Assembly: GCA_002405445.1 (NCBI GenBank)
Contig: DHLV01000146.1
Location: 1-39,569 of the forward strand
DNA length: 39,569 nt
Direction of reading: 5' to 3'
From: Flammeovirgaceae bacterium UBA4659
GTDB taxonomy: Bacteria > Bacteroidota > Bacteroidia > Cytophagales > Cyclobacteriaceae
Made by a program: the position numbers and the translations under genes. Below are positions 9,177 to 19,566 of this stretch, one piece after another. The notes beneath the pieces were generated by a model, which saw nothing but the letters and a program-made list of their open reading frames with translations, was not told the origin of the DNA and ran no database searches. How positions within the stretch are numbered: position 1 is the first letter of the stretch; the number at the start of each line of letters is the position of its first letter.

Positions 9177-11213
9177 ATGGACGCTCCCAAAATCTTCAAA
9201 CCCTACATCTCCCCTGAACAAAACATTGCAGAGTTCACTGTCAAGTCGGTGGTGTTCGGGGTGCTGTTCGGCATTCTGTTTGGTTGTTCAACGGTGTACC
9301 TGGCGCTGAAGGCCGGCCTCACTGTTTCAGCCTCTATTCCCATCGCTGTTATTGCCATTACGCTCGGAAGAAAGTTTTTGAAGACAACCATCCTTGAGAA
9401 CAACATCATTCAAACCACCGGCTCTGCGGGCGAGTCTATTGCTGCGGGCGTTGTATTCACCTTGCCGGGATTTTTGTTTTTGTCGCCCGGGGAAAACGGT
9501 GTAAGCGTGGGCGAGAGTTATTTCAACTACCTCACCATTTTGATTTTGGCTGCCTTTGGCGGGATGTTGGGCACGTTAATGATGATTCCGTTGCGCAGAT
9601 CTTTGATCGTAAAGGAACATGGTACGTTGCCTTACCCGGAGGGCACCGCTTGTGCATCGGTGCTGCAAGCTGGCGAGAAGGGCGGTGAGTTTGCGAAGAC
9701 TGCCTTCTTAGGCATCGGCGTGGCATTTGTTTATGCTGTGTTACAAAAGGTGATTCACGTGATTGCCGAGACGCCCGCTTTTGTCACGAGCCAAGCCAAT
9801 AAGTTTTGGCCAAGTGCAGCAACACGTGGAGAGATCACTCCAGAGTATTTGGGCGTAGGTTACATCATTGGGTTTAAAATATCTGGAGTATTGGTGGCAG
9901 GGTCGGTTTTGGCATGGTGGGCTATGACGCCTTTGTTGGCGACCTTGGTGCCCGCAGACACGATGGCAATGCAGTTGGTGAAGCTGGGTTATTTAGCGGA
10001 CATCAATACAGCTGGCGGCCCCGGAAATTGGAATCCCGAAACACACACCTTTGCCAGTTATGCAGATGCTATTTACCGCGCCTACATTCGGCAGATTGGG
10101 GCAGGTGCTGTTGCAGCCGGTGGGTTCATCACGTTGATAAAAACAATACCCACTATCATTAGTTCATTTAAAGAAAGTGTTGGATCGCTAAGCGAAAAAG
10201 GTTCTGCCAGCGTACTGCGCACAGATAGAGACTTTTCTTTTAAGGTAGTAATCATCGGCAGCATCGTTCTGATAGCCGTGCTCACAATTTTACCCAACAT
10301 ACCGGGCGATGGACTCCTTCAAAAACTATTGATCGGTGCATTGATTATTGTATTTGGTTTTTTCTTTGTAACGGTAGCCAGCAGAATCGTAGGTTTAGTA
10401 GGCTCTAGCAACAGCCCCATTAGTGGAATGACCATTGCCACTTTGATGGGGACGTGTTTGATTTTTACCGCGGTAGGTTGGAGTGGCAAAGTCTATGAGC
10501 CTTTGGCGTTGGTGGTAGGGGGTATGATTTGCATTGCAGCCGCAAACGCGGGTGGCACATCTCAAGACTTGAAAACGGGTTACATTGTTGGTGCGACACC
10601 GAAGTACCAACAATTGGCATTATTTATCGGAGCAATTGTTTCTTCTATTGCAATAGGACTTGTGGTAAAAGTCCTTGATACACCCACGCAAGAAATGCTG
10701 GCTCAAAACATCCATCACGCAGTGGGTAGTGATAAATATCCAGCTCCTCAGGCCACGTTAATGGCCACTTTGGCGCGTGGCATTTTATCATTTAATCTTG
10801 ATTGGCAATTTGTGATGGTCGGGGTGTTCATTGCTGTGATGATTGAATTGTGCGGGATTAAAGCCCTCGCTTTTGCTATTGGATTATACTTACCCTTAGC
10901 CACCACGTTACCCATTTTCATTGGGGGTGCCATCAAAGGTTATGTCGACTACCGTGCTGCCTTGAAAAACGAAGCCACGGAGGAAGACGATCTTGGCAAG
11001 GGAAGTTTATTTGCCACGGGCTTGATTGCTGGAGGCGCATTGACGGGCGTGTTTGCCGCCATCTTGATTGTGATAAACGAGAAATTCATGAAGTCGCTCA
11101 ATCTGGAACATTACATGGTTGATAGGCTGGGTGAGGATGTTTATTACATGTTGGGCGTAGGTCTCTTTCTGGCAATGTGTGCAGTGCTGTATAGAACTGC
11201 CGTGAAGAAGTAA
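9177..11213 (+). CDS. OPT-family oligopeptide transporter
   Basis: A 678-residue inner-membrane protein with about 15-17 hydrophobic segments. Family features include the N-terminal YLALKAGLTVSASIPIAV, IIQTTGSAGESIAAGVVFT (about residues 78-96), LPYPEGTACASVLQAGEKGG and NAGGTSQDLKTGYIVGATP (about residues 460-478). Prokaryotic OPT proteins import oligopeptides or metal-chelating siderophore-like compounds. The gene starts 46 bases after the POT gene on the same strand. It ends 2 bases before the opposite-strand TerB-like gene, leaving no room for a separate terminator between them. The family is certain; the substrate is not. Confidence 0.92.
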   Translation: MDAPKIFKPYISPEQNIAEFTVKSVVFGVLFGILFGCSTVYLALKAGLTVSASIPIAVIAITLGRKFLKTTILENNIIQTTGSAGESIAAGVVFTLPGFLFLSPGENGVSVGESYFNYLTILILAAFGGMLGTLMMIPLRRSLIVKEHGTLPYPEGTACASVLQAGEKGGEFAKTAFLGIGVAFVYAVLQKVIHVIAETPAFVTSQANKFWPSAATRGEITPEYLGVGYIIGFKISGVLVAGSVLAWWAMTPLLATLVPADTMAMQLVKLGYLADINTAGGPGNWNPETHTFASYADAIYRAYIRQIGAGAVAAGGFITLIKTIPTIISSFKESVGSLSEKGSASVLRTDRDFSFKVVIIGSIVLIAVLTILPNIPGDGLLQKLLIGALIIVFGFFFVTVASRIVGLVGSSNSPISGMTIATLMGTCLIFTAVGWSGKVYEPLALVVGGMICIAAANAGGTSQDLKTGYIVGATPKYQQLALFIGAIVSSIAIGLVVKVLDTPTQEMLAQNIHHAVGSDKYPAPQATLMATLARGILSFNLDWQFVMVGVFIAVMIELCGIKALAFAIGLYLPLATTLPIFIGGAIKGYVDYRAALKNEATEEDDLGKGSLFATGLIAGGALTGVFAAILIVINEKFMKSLNLEHYMVDRLGEDVYYMLGVGLFLAMCAVLYRTAVKK

Positions 11214-11215
11214 AT

Positions 11216-11590
11216 TTACTTTGCCTCCGCGTTGATATCAATAATCTCCTTGAGCGCATCGAGTGCTGCGCGCTCTGATTCTTCAACTCTGCCGTCAGCA
11301 TTAATGATGTCAAACATATCGGTGTAAACCTTGTATTTCTGTGCGAATTTTATCTCAGAATGCGCCTTAAAAGTGCTGCGCACAATATCCATCACCTGGT
11401 CATGATTATATGACCGGTATTCGGCCACCGCATGTTCGAATTTCTTCTTCAAATCTTGTTCATTCGGGAACAGTTTTTTCATCTTGCCCAAGATAACTTC
11501 CTCCTCCAATCCAGCCAGCTGGCTGTCGGCAGATGCCATGTGAACATATAAGAAAAGCACAAAATCCTGGAAGTTGTTGTGGATCACCAT
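11216..11590 (-). CDS. TerB-like small acidic protein
   Basis: The 124-residue product is helical and acidic. It shows two related half-motifs, MASADSQLAGLEEEVI (about residues 18-33) and IINADGRVEESERAAL (about 97-112), as in the TerB / DjlA N-terminal fold, whose Asp/Glu pairs bind metal. In tellurite-resistance operons TerB is part of a membrane-associated stress complex, but here no other ter genes are present, so no tellurite role is implied. An upstream in-frame ATG at 11674 gives 28 extra residues (MFSVGIEKKSF...) that look non-coding. The ATG at 11590 starts the conserved part. It is downstream of groEL on the same strand, beyond a strong terminator. Confidence 0.72.
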   Translation of the reverse strand: MVIHNNFQDFVLFLYVHMASADSQLAGLEEEVILGKMKKLFPNEQDLKKKFEHAVAEYRSYNHDQVMDIVRSTFKAHSEIKFAQKYKVYTDMFDIINADGRVEESERAALDALKEIIDINAEAK

Positions 11591-11672
11591 GGTTGGTTCT
11601 TTTGGTTGAAGGCGAAAGGTAGAAAAAATGGAATAAATTCGAAATGATTTTTTCTCTATCCCAACAGAGAAC

Positions 11673-11708
11673 AAAAAAGCCCCGGCAAAAATGCCAAGGG
11701 CTTTTTTT
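11673..11708. terminator. Hairpin terminator after groEL
   Basis: The arms AAAAAAGCCC and GGGCTTTTTT, extended inside by GGC/GCC, form a stem flanked by A and T tracts. It can therefore act in both directions. It lies 16 bases beyond the groEL stop and separates groE from the TerB-like gene on the minus strand. Confidence 0.88.
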
Positions 11709-11723
11709 CTGTTTACAGTTCCG

Positions 11724-13666
<1,943 letters not shown>

Positions 13667-13780
13667 ACAATGGGTTATTTATAGTTGAACGTTTAAGTGA
13701 ACGCAGCGCGAAATAACGATATTCGTGCCAAACAGACTAATGATCTCTGCCACAAGAACTATTGTCACTTTTGGCATGTC

Positions 13781-13812
13781 CAAACTCAATTAATGTCATT
13801 TTATAGGTCAAA
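13781..13812 (-). promoter_or_regulatory. Candidate groES promoter (TTTG-N20-TGAGTTTG)
   Basis: On the minus strand TTTG (13812-13809) is followed, after 20 bases, by TGAGTTTG (13788-13781). That is one mismatch from the Bacteroidota -7 consensus TAnnTTTG. Transcription would begin near 13774, giving a leader of about 100 bases before groES. Pattern match only. Confidence 0.35.
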
Positions 13813-13871
13813 ACCGGAGAAAATTTGACAGTATGGCATCTTTTTCTTTAACTTTTCTGGCAAAAAGAAAT

Positions 13872-14585
13872 ATGGATAAACTGGACAACAACTGGCTTAC
13901 GCAAGGCTTAATTGATTTTGAGTACAAGAAGTACGTGCTGCTGGCCTACTTCAAAACGGTCAGAGAGTCGTTTAAAAGCATTCAACTGTATCCCTTCCTG
14001 TCTGACTTGGTTTTCCATTACCGCAACCTCCAAAACCTGAAAGACAACAAATCGTTACTGCGGGATGCCTTTCCAAAAGAGTTGTCAACTGAGGGCATCA
14101 GAAATATGGAGATGAACTACAAAAAAATCATTGAGGATGACGATGTGATGCAAGAACTGGAGTCAATCATGGATTTTGCTTTGCCGCATTTCAAGTCATC
14201 ACTTGATGAGGGTTCTTTCATTTATGAGTATGTGGAGTCGCAGTGTGATATTGCGCCAATCGGGTTAACATCGCTTTACAAGAATGAAGGGTATTTGTTT
14301 GTAGCTCAACCACCTGAAAACGAAACAATTGTTTACCGTTACCAAATGACTTTGTTTGACGAAAGTCATCACACCATGCGCAGTATTCAAACCCACCACG
14401 TGATGTCTGTTCAGCGCAGTTTGATCAACACCTACGAAAACATAAAAAGAGGGCTTATCAAGCAGTTTACAGAGTTACCAAATCCATGTACCTACCTAGT
14501 CACGTCTCGCCTGAAATTTCCGTATCAGCAAACGTTGATGCCGGTGGCCAAACGACTTTTGATAAAAGAAATCGCGAAAGAATAG
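13872..14585 (+). CDS. Conserved hypothetical protein of Bacteroidota type
   Basis: A soluble, mixed alpha/beta-looking protein of 237 residues beginning MDKLDNNWLTQGLIDFEYKK, with no signal peptide or membrane segment. I recall similar proteins with this N-terminus in Cytophagales but know no function. The ATG at 13872 is preferred because the conserved part starts there. An in-frame ATG at 13833 would add MASFSLTFLAKRN. It is encoded against the direction of both secG (stops 4 bases apart, convergent) and groES (divergent). It thus interrupts the usual Bacteroidota neighbourhood of secG and groES. No function can be assigned from the sequence. Confidence 0.72.
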   Translation: MDKLDNNWLTQGLIDFEYKKYVLLAYFKTVRESFKSIQLYPFLSDLVFHYRNLQNLKDNKSLLRDAFPKELSTEGIRNMEMNYKKIIEDDDVMQELESIMDFALPHFKSSLDEGSFIYEYVESQCDIAPIGLTSLYKNEGYLFVAQPPENETIVYRYQMTLFDESHHTMRSIQTHHVMSVQRSLINTYENIKRGLIKQFTELPNPCTYLVTSRLKFPYQQTLMPVAKRLLIKEIAKE

Positions 14586-14589
14586 GTAT

Positions 14590-14925
14590 TTATTTCTTGA
14601 TGCTATCGCTCTGGGGCTTGGGCGAGAGATTCAGAGTTGGTGCATTCTGTTGTTCCTTAGCCTTTTCGATAATCTCATCTTGCGCCACCCCGCTATTGGG
14701 TGTTGTAAAGTTGGTGGCCAGGGAAAACACCATAATGGCAACGGCAAAGCCCCAAGTGAGTTTTTCCAGCAGATCGCCAGTCTTCTTCACACCAATAATG
14801 TTACTTGCAGATGACCCACCAAACTGGCCAGATAAACCACCACCTTTTGAATTTTGCGCAAGCACTACCAATACCAATAGAACGGCACTTACAATTGACA
14901 ATACGATAAACAGCGTGTACAACAT
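14590..14925 (-). CDS. secG: Preprotein translocase subunit SecG
   Basis: A 111-residue inner-membrane subunit of the SecYEG translocon. Two membrane segments (about residues 2-22 and 52-72) flank the conserved cytoplasmic loop LAQNSKGGGLSGQFGGSS (residues about 24-41), the SecG hallmark. The C-terminal tail is hydrophilic and longer than in E. coli, as is usual in Bacteroidota. I chose the ATG at 14925 (MLYTLFIVLSIV); the longer frame adds 21 residues that overlap the upstream gene. It follows the TPR-like gene by 5 bases and ends the miaB/sigma-54 activator/lptE/TPR/secG series. Confidence 0.95.
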   Translation of the reverse strand: MLYTLFIVLSIVSAVLLVLVVLAQNSKGGGLSGQFGGSSASNIIGVKKTGDLLEKLTWGFAVAIMVFSLATNFTTPNSGVAQDEIIEKAKEQQNAPTLNLSPKPQSDSIKK

Positions 14926-14930
14926 AAAAT

Positions 14931-15764
14931 TTATTTCAACTCCCGAATTCGAGCCGCAAAGTAAGCCTTTTTTTGTGGAAACTTCCAAATCAGCTTTTTC
15001 AGCATTTCAATCGCCCGTTCCTTTTTTCCTTGTTTGATCAACAGATCTACCAATGTTTCTGAGATCACATCTTTGCCCAACACTGAAGTCTTCTCAGTAA
15101 GGTCTACTGACGCTGCTGCTCCTGCTTTGGGCTTTGGGATAGCAGGCTGCGCCTTGATGAATTTCTCAATAATGTCTGATTGCTCTTTACGCTTTGAATC
15201 CACCTTTACCCGCTTCTTTGCGTGCTGTTCCAATTCCTTGATCAAACTTTCCTCGGCACCAGGTTCACCCATTGGTGGGTGGTTTGCCGATTCCAGTTGG
15301 GCAACCAAAGCCTCAAAGCGCATTTTCGATTGCGCCAATGCTTGCACATCTCGCGCAACAATCTCATACAGCGGATCTTCTGGTGCCGTTTCCGTAATAG
15401 TTTCTATTATTGCATTTGGTTCAATGGCGCCATTTATTGCCGAATCACCTCCTATGGTGGTGGTGCGTGGCGTTGGATGAGCCCCAGCGGCCGGGGCTGT
15501 TTGATCAGAAACTGTGGACTCTACCACCAAGCGGGGCGAAGTGATCACCCATTTCAGCACGGCCCGATCAGTGGCGTACACTGCACTCTTCTGCAGCCAC
15601 TTTTCTTTCCCATCCAGGTTAAGATCCTGAAAACCACGTGCACACAACGCATGCAGCAACTGACTGTAGGGATATGCACTGACCAAATCCGGCAGTTGGT
15701 TGACCTCTGCGGGCTGCAAAGCATTGAAGTGACTCACCAGCAGGTTAAATGACTGTTTCTCCAC
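14931..15764 (-). CDS. TPR-like hypothetical protein between lptE and secG
   Basis: A 277-residue protein with an N-terminal helical domain (PYSQLLHALCARGF, LQKSAVYATDRAVLKWVI). A low-complexity, Ala/Pro/Thr-rich middle follows (about residues 95-150). The C-terminal tetratricopeptide-like pair reads SETLVDLLIKQGKKERAIEM then LKKLIWKFPQKKAYFAARI. The long frame has only a TTG at 15845 and no ATG. I place the start at GTG 15764 because a good promoter match (15788-15818) lies just upstream of it and the conserved part begins VEKQSFNLLVSHFN. Genes of this type sit at this position in many Bacteroidota genomes. A role in envelope biogenesis is inferred only from the neighbours lptE and secG. Confidence 0.72.
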   Translation of the reverse strand: MEKQSFNLLVSHFNALQPAEVNQLPDLVSAYPYSQLLHALCARGFQDLNLDGKEKWLQKSAVYATDRAVLKWVITSPRLVVESTVSDQTAPAAGAHPTPRTTTIGGDSAINGAIEPNAIIETITETAPEDPLYEIVARDVQALAQSKMRFEALVAQLESANHPPMGEPGAEESLIKELEQHAKKRVKVDSKRKEQSDIIEKFIKAQPAIPKPKAGAAASVDLTEKTSVLGKDVISETLVDLLIKQGKKERAIEMLKKLIWKFPQKKAYFAARIRELK

Positions 15765-15787
15765 AAGTTGTAGGCAGCGTATGATGG

Positions 15788-15818
15788 TAAATGTAGCAGA
15801 AAAATATTTAGTGGCAAA
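15788..15818 (-). promoter_or_regulatory. Promoter for the TPR gene and secG (TTTG-N19-TACATTTA)
   Basis: On the minus strand TTTG (15818-15815), a 19-base spacer and TACATTTA (15795-15788) match the Bacteroidota promoter TTTG-N19-TAnnTTTG with one mismatch. The GTG start at 15764 lies about 23 bases downstream, so the leader would be short. This supports a start later than the TTG at 15845. Confidence 0.5.
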
Positions 15819-16086
15819 AATGCGGCCGATCCACGATGCCCCCAAACCAAATGACCATTTGCAGCATTGGAGAGTCTAAGCCCTGCCGGCATATACTTTG
15901 CCCTCTACTCATGCACGTGTTGTGAGCGGCATGGCAAAACCAGCGTTTCGTTGACATGCATGGGCTTTGGGGTTTGGTACTAACGTGCAGAAATGTTCAA
16001 TGTGATTAATTCAAGCATCCAAAACCGAGGGCAGAACCCAAACACAACAGGTTTGTGCCGGGTGAATTGCCTCGTGTCAAAGCGAC
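15819..16086. other. Intergenic stretch without recognised gene
   Basis: Between lptE and the TPR gene no protein with family features is visible in any frame. The region carries several short GC-containing palindromes (for example around TGCATGCA-like sequence near 15955-15962) but no strong hairpin followed by a T tract. With the promoter at 15788-15818 it forms the only gene-free stretch of about 320 bases in the window. Confidence 0.5.
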
Positions 16087-16617
16087 TCACCAATTCGCAA
16101 TGGTTGCGTTGAACATATCCAGAAAAATCTGGTCGAAGATTCGCTTTTCCAAACTCTCCTGCACGGTTAACAAGTTTTGGTCGTTGGGAAAATCTGCATA
16201 AAAGCTGAATGTTTTGTCTTTGAAGCTGTTTTTCGGGTTGATGGTGTCAACGTAATTAGCCTTTATCCCTATCGTCAAGCGAGTGAGGGCAGCTTGTGTC
16301 GGCTGTGCGGCCGTGTTGTTGGCAACCGGGGCAATGGGGCTCACGGCATATTGATAAATGGTGCCCTCGATCTGCAATTCACCGTTTTCAGGTACAATCT
16401 TCAGACTTGAGTTTTGTTGATAATAGTCTTTTAACCGGTTTGTAAAATTCTGGCTCAGGTTGGCAGGCCCTAAGTCAGTGTTATTGTAGAATAAATCCAC
16501 TTGCATGGTGCGTGCTGTGGTGGCTGCTCCTGAAAGGGAATACAGTTTGCAACCGGATAGGAGGGTGGACAAAACAATGACTGCCATCCACGGTAGGTTA
16601 ATTGTGAATTTTGGCAC
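16087..16617 (-). CDS. lptE: LptE-like LPS-assembly lipoprotein
   Basis: A small outer-membrane lipoprotein of 176 residues. The signal sequence has lipobox LLSGC followed by KLYSLSGA. The body has the LptE pattern: TMQVDLFYNN (about residues 40-49), LSQNFTNRLKDYYQQNSSL (about 58-76), and GELQIEGTIYQYAVSP (about 82-97). LptE plugs the LptD barrel and takes part in LPS insertion. The start is uncertain. GTG 16617 gives a Lys in the n-region. ATG 16587 starts directly at MAVIVLSTLLSGC without a positive charge. ATG 16704 overlaps the end of the sigma-54 activator gene. Its position after the activator and before secG matches conserved Bacteroidota gene order. Confidence 0.85.
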   Translation of the reverse strand: MPKFTINLPWMAVIVLSTLLSGCKLYSLSGAATTARTMQVDLFYNNTDLGPANLSQNFTNRLKDYYQQNSSLKIVPENGELQIEGTIYQYAVSPIAPVANNTAAQPTQAALTRLTIGIKANYVDTINPKNSFKDKTFSFYADFPNDQNLLTVQESLEKRIFDQIFLDMFNATIANW

Positions 16618-16684
16618 GAGATAAATGATTTTTATGGCAAACCAGTCACCAATTACAAATCGCAAATCACGCATCACAAAACAT

Positions 16685-17944
16685 CTAATCTTCTTCCAGT
16701 TCATATTCTTTAATTTTCCGGTAGAGGGTTCTCTCTGAAATACCCAAATCCCGTGCCGCGTATTTGCGCTTGTTGTTGTTTTTGCGCAATGCGCGCAAGA
16801 TTAACTCTTTCTCCTTCTTTTCGATACTCAAGCTCTCGTCCTCGGCTTCATGTGTGATATCCTGCACCTCTTCTTCCGCTTCTTCATGCTGGGTGGCTGG
16901 CTGCACCGGTGAGATGTTGAGCACCACATCGGCAGCCGGCTTCTTTTCGTCCAGCCGAACGCTCTCAAACAAATTGGCGTTGTCTTTGATGAGCTGTGCT
17001 GCCTGTGCCGGGTTGGTGAGTGCCTCCAGCACCATCTTTTTTAAGTCATTCACATCCTTTTTCATATCGAACAGCACCTTGTATAATATTTCTCGCTCAC
17101 TGATGTTCTCAGGTGAATGCTGGTGATATACGGCCGGCAATGAAGATTCTTTTGGGATGTAGTACGCCAGTTCACTCGCATTGATCTCCTTTTTGTCGGG
17201 TGACAAAACAGAGATTTGTTCGACCAGATTCTTTAGCTGCCGGATGTTGCCCGGGAATCGGTACTTCACCAACACATCTTTCGCATCGGGTGTCAGTGTG
17301 ATCGGCTTCACCTTATATTTTTCCGAAAAGTCAGTCGCAAATTTTCTGAACAGCAACTCCACATCATTGCCTCGTTCGCGCAAGGGCGGAACAAAAATTG
17401 GCACTGTGTTGAGGCGGTAGTACAAATCTTCCCTAAACTTCCCTTGTTCCACTTTGTGTAGCAAGTTGACGTTGGTAGCTGCGACCACGCGCACATCAGT
17501 CTTTTGCACTTTAGAGGACCCTACTTTGATAAATTCACCATTCTCAAGCACACGGAGAAGGCGTGCCTGGGTACCCAAGGGCATCTCGCCAATCTCATCC
17601 AGAAAAATCGTCCCTCCGTTGGTTACTTCAAAGTAGCCTTTGCGCGCTTCGTGCGCACCGGTAAATGATCCCTTCTCATGCCCAAACAGCTCTGAGTCAA
17701 TGGTGCCTTCCGGAATGGAACCGCAGTTGATGGCGATGAACTGCCCGTGTTTGCGTGGACTGAGCTGATGGATGATCTTAGAAAAAGATTCCTTCCCAGA
17801 CCCGCTTTCGCCCGTGATCAGCACTGTCATGTCTGTGGGAGCCACTTGCATGGCTACCTCTACGGCATGATTCAGCAATTGTGCGTTTCCAATAATGCCA
17901 AACCGTTGTTTGATACTTTGAATTTCTGATTCTTTGCTAGCCAT
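16685..17944 (-). CDS. Sigma-54-dependent transcriptional activator (AAA+ plus Fis-type HTH, no receiver domain)
   Basis: A 419-residue bacterial enhancer-binding protein. The AAA+ domain starts almost at once: Walker A GESGSGKE at 45-52, the sigma-54 loop as GSFTGA at 92-97 (usual form GAFTGA), Walker B TIFLDEIGE at 112-120, and an arginine-finger region around LYYRLNTVPIFVPPLRER. An acidic linker (about residues 330-375) precedes the Fis-like helix-turn-helix RKYAARDLGISERTLYRKI near the C-terminus. There is no N-terminal receiver, GAF or PAS domain, so control is not by a phosphorelay on this chain. It follows miaB by 66 bases and precedes lptE on the same strand. Confidence 0.95.
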   Translation of the reverse strand: MASKESEIQSIKQRFGIIGNAQLLNHAVEVAMQVAPTDMTVLITGESGSGKESFSKIIHQLSPRKHGQFIAINCGSIPEGTIDSELFGHEKGSFTGAHEARKGYFEVTNGGTIFLDEIGEMPLGTQARLLRVLENGEFIKVGSSKVQKTDVRVVAATNVNLLHKVEQGKFREDLYYRLNTVPIFVPPLRERGNDVELLFRKFATDFSEKYKVKPITLTPDAKDVLVKYRFPGNIRQLKNLVEQISVLSPDKKEINASELAYYIPKESSLPAVYHQHSPENISEREILYKVLFDMKKDVNDLKKMVLEALTNPAQAAQLIKDNANLFESVRLDEKKPAADVVLNISPVQPATQHEEAEEEVQDITHEAEDESLSIEKKEKELILRALRKNNNKRKYAARDLGISERTLYRKIKEYELEED

Positions 17945-18010
17945 TCTTGTATTTGAAGTTTTATAAACGGAATCTACTACCCGCCCGTAATGGTCAGTTA
18001 CGACAAACGA

Positions 18011-19468
18011 TTAATCAACCATCCTGCCAATCAGTGTGGCCGCAGTGCAGCTCTCCACCAATACATTGACGTATTCACCCTTGTTCCTGTTTTCCTTCGG
18101 GAAGATCACCACTTTGTTGGCTGTGTTTCGCCCTTGCCATTGTTCGGCAGACCTGCGCGAGGCGCCTTCAATTAACACCTTGTGCACTTTGCCCACATCC
18201 ATTTGATTGCGCTTCAGCGAAAGCTCATTTTGCTTCTTTATGATCTCCTCCAAACGTTTCTTCTTTACTTCCATGGGTATGTCATCTGCATATTTCTTTG
18301 CGGCCAACGTACCCGGCCTTTCGGAGTAGAAAAACATATAAGAGAAATCATATTGCACGGCATCCATCAGCGAAATTGTTTCTTTGTGTTCATCTTCTGT
18401 TTCAGTACAAAACCCCGTGATCATGTCAGAAGATATGCCGCATTCGATGCCCAAAATCTCCCGTATTTTCGATACCCGCTGCAAGTACCAGTCGCGCGAA
18501 TGTCCCCTGTTCATCAGTTGAAGCACACGGCTATTTCCGCTTTGCACAGGCAGATGGATGTACTTGCAGATGTTCTCGTATTTGGCCATGGTATACAGCA
18601 CTTCATCAGTAATGTCTTTGGGGTGGGAGGTCGAAAAACGAACGCGCAGGTGTCGGTGAATTTGCGCCACCCGTTCCAGCAAACTGGCGAAATTCACCAC
18701 GGCAGCGCGATTGATTTTTTCCAATCGTGCTTTATTGTTTTCTTCTTCGCTCCATTTGTAAGAGTCCACATTTTGCCCCAGCAGCGTTACCTCGCGGTAG
18801 CCTTTTGCGAACAAATCGCGTGCCTCGGCAACAATTGATTCCGGGTCTCGGCTCCGTTCGCGGCCACGGGTAAATGGCACCACGCAAAAAGAGCACATGT
18901 TGTCGCATCCGCGCATGATGGAGATAAATGCCGTTACCCCATTCGAGTTCAAACGAACCGGTTGCACATCGGCATACGTTTCCTCCCGCGATAAGAAAGT
19001 GTTGACGGCCTTGCTGCCTTCATCAACCTGGGTGATCAGTTGGGGCAGGTCACGGTAAGCGTCTGGCCCGGCCACCAGATCAACGATCTTTTCCTCATCC
19101 AGCAGTTTATTCTTTAGCCGCTCGGCCATACAACCCAAAACGCCCACCATCATGTTGGGTTTTTTCTTTTTGATGCCATTGATTTGGATCAGCCGATTGC
19201 GCACAGTAGTTTCTGCTTTTTCACGGATGGAACACGTGTTGAGAAACACCAGATCAGCCTCATCCAAATTTGAGGTGGTATCGAACCCTTCTTTTTGCAG
19301 GATGGAAGCCACAATTTCACCGTCTGAAAAGTTCATTTGGCAGCCGTAACTCTCGATGTACAGCTTACGCGTTTTGCCGGTATTCTGGGAGGCCGATACC
19401 TTCACTGTCTCAAAAGCCTTTTCATCGAATACCCCCAACACTTCCAAATCTTTAATCAGATTTTCCAT
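18011..19468 (-). CDS. miaB: tRNA-2-methylthio-N6-dimethylallyladenosine synthase (MiaB)
   Basis: A 485-residue radical-SAM methylthiotransferase that converts i6A37 to ms2i6A37 in tRNAs reading UNN codons. The N-terminal UPF0004 domain carries cluster cysteines Cys43 (ESYGCQMN), Cys79 ([10 protein letters not shown]) and Cys113 (LGCMAER). The radical-SAM motif CDNMCSFC provides Cys188, Cys192 and Cys195. The C-terminal TRAM domain ([13 protein letters not shown] ... [18 protein letters not shown]) completes the family order. The ATG at 19468 gives a normal start preceded by a -7 box about 20 bases upstream. It is the first gene of the leftward miaB / activator / lptE series. Confidence 0.97.
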   Translation of the reverse strand: MENLIKDLEVLGVFDEKAFETVKVSASQNTGKTRKLYIESYGCQMNFSDGEIVASILQKEGFDTTSNLDEADLVFLNTCSIREKAETTVRNRLIQINGIKKKKPNMMVGVLGCMAERLKNKLLDEEKIVDLVAGPDAYRDLPQLITQVDEGSKAVNTFLSREETYADVQPVRLNSNGVTAFISIMRGCDNMCSFCVVPFTRGRERSRDPESIVAEARDLFAKGYREVTLLGQNVDSYKWSEEENNKARLEKINRAAVVNFASLLERVAQIHRHLRVRFSTSHPKDITDEVLYTMAKYENICKYIHLPVQSGNSRVLQLMNRGHSRDWYLQRVSKIREILGIECGISSDMITGFCTETEDEHKETISLMDAVQYDFSYMFFYSERPGTLAAKKYADDIPMEVKKKRLEEIIKKQNELSLKRNQMDVGKVHKVLIEGASRRSAEQWQGRNTANKVVIFPKENRNKGEYVNVLVESCTAATLIGRMVD

Positions 19469-19487
19469 TCTTAATTTTTTCGAGCAG

Positions 19488-19495
19488 CAAATTTA
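19488..19495 (-). promoter_or_regulatory. -7 element of miaB promoter (TAAATTTG)
   Basis: On the minus strand TAAATTTG matches TAnnTTTG exactly, 19 bases before the miaB ATG, as expected for a short leader. A TTG lies about 22 bases further upstream, slightly wider than the usual 19-21 spacing. Confidence 0.45.
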
Positions 19496-19566
19496 ACACA
19501 TATTCGAGACTTAATGACAAGATGTCAGTGGATTTGCTTCAGATGAACCGCTAAATCAGGTTAATT

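Noticed and set aside
11216..11590. Tellurite resistance determinant
   Set aside because: Only a single TerB-like domain is present with no other ter genes; the fold has many other uses.
13667..13830. CIRCE heat-shock operator before groES
   Set aside because: The TTAGCACTC-N9-GAGTGCTAA sequence is not present in the region.
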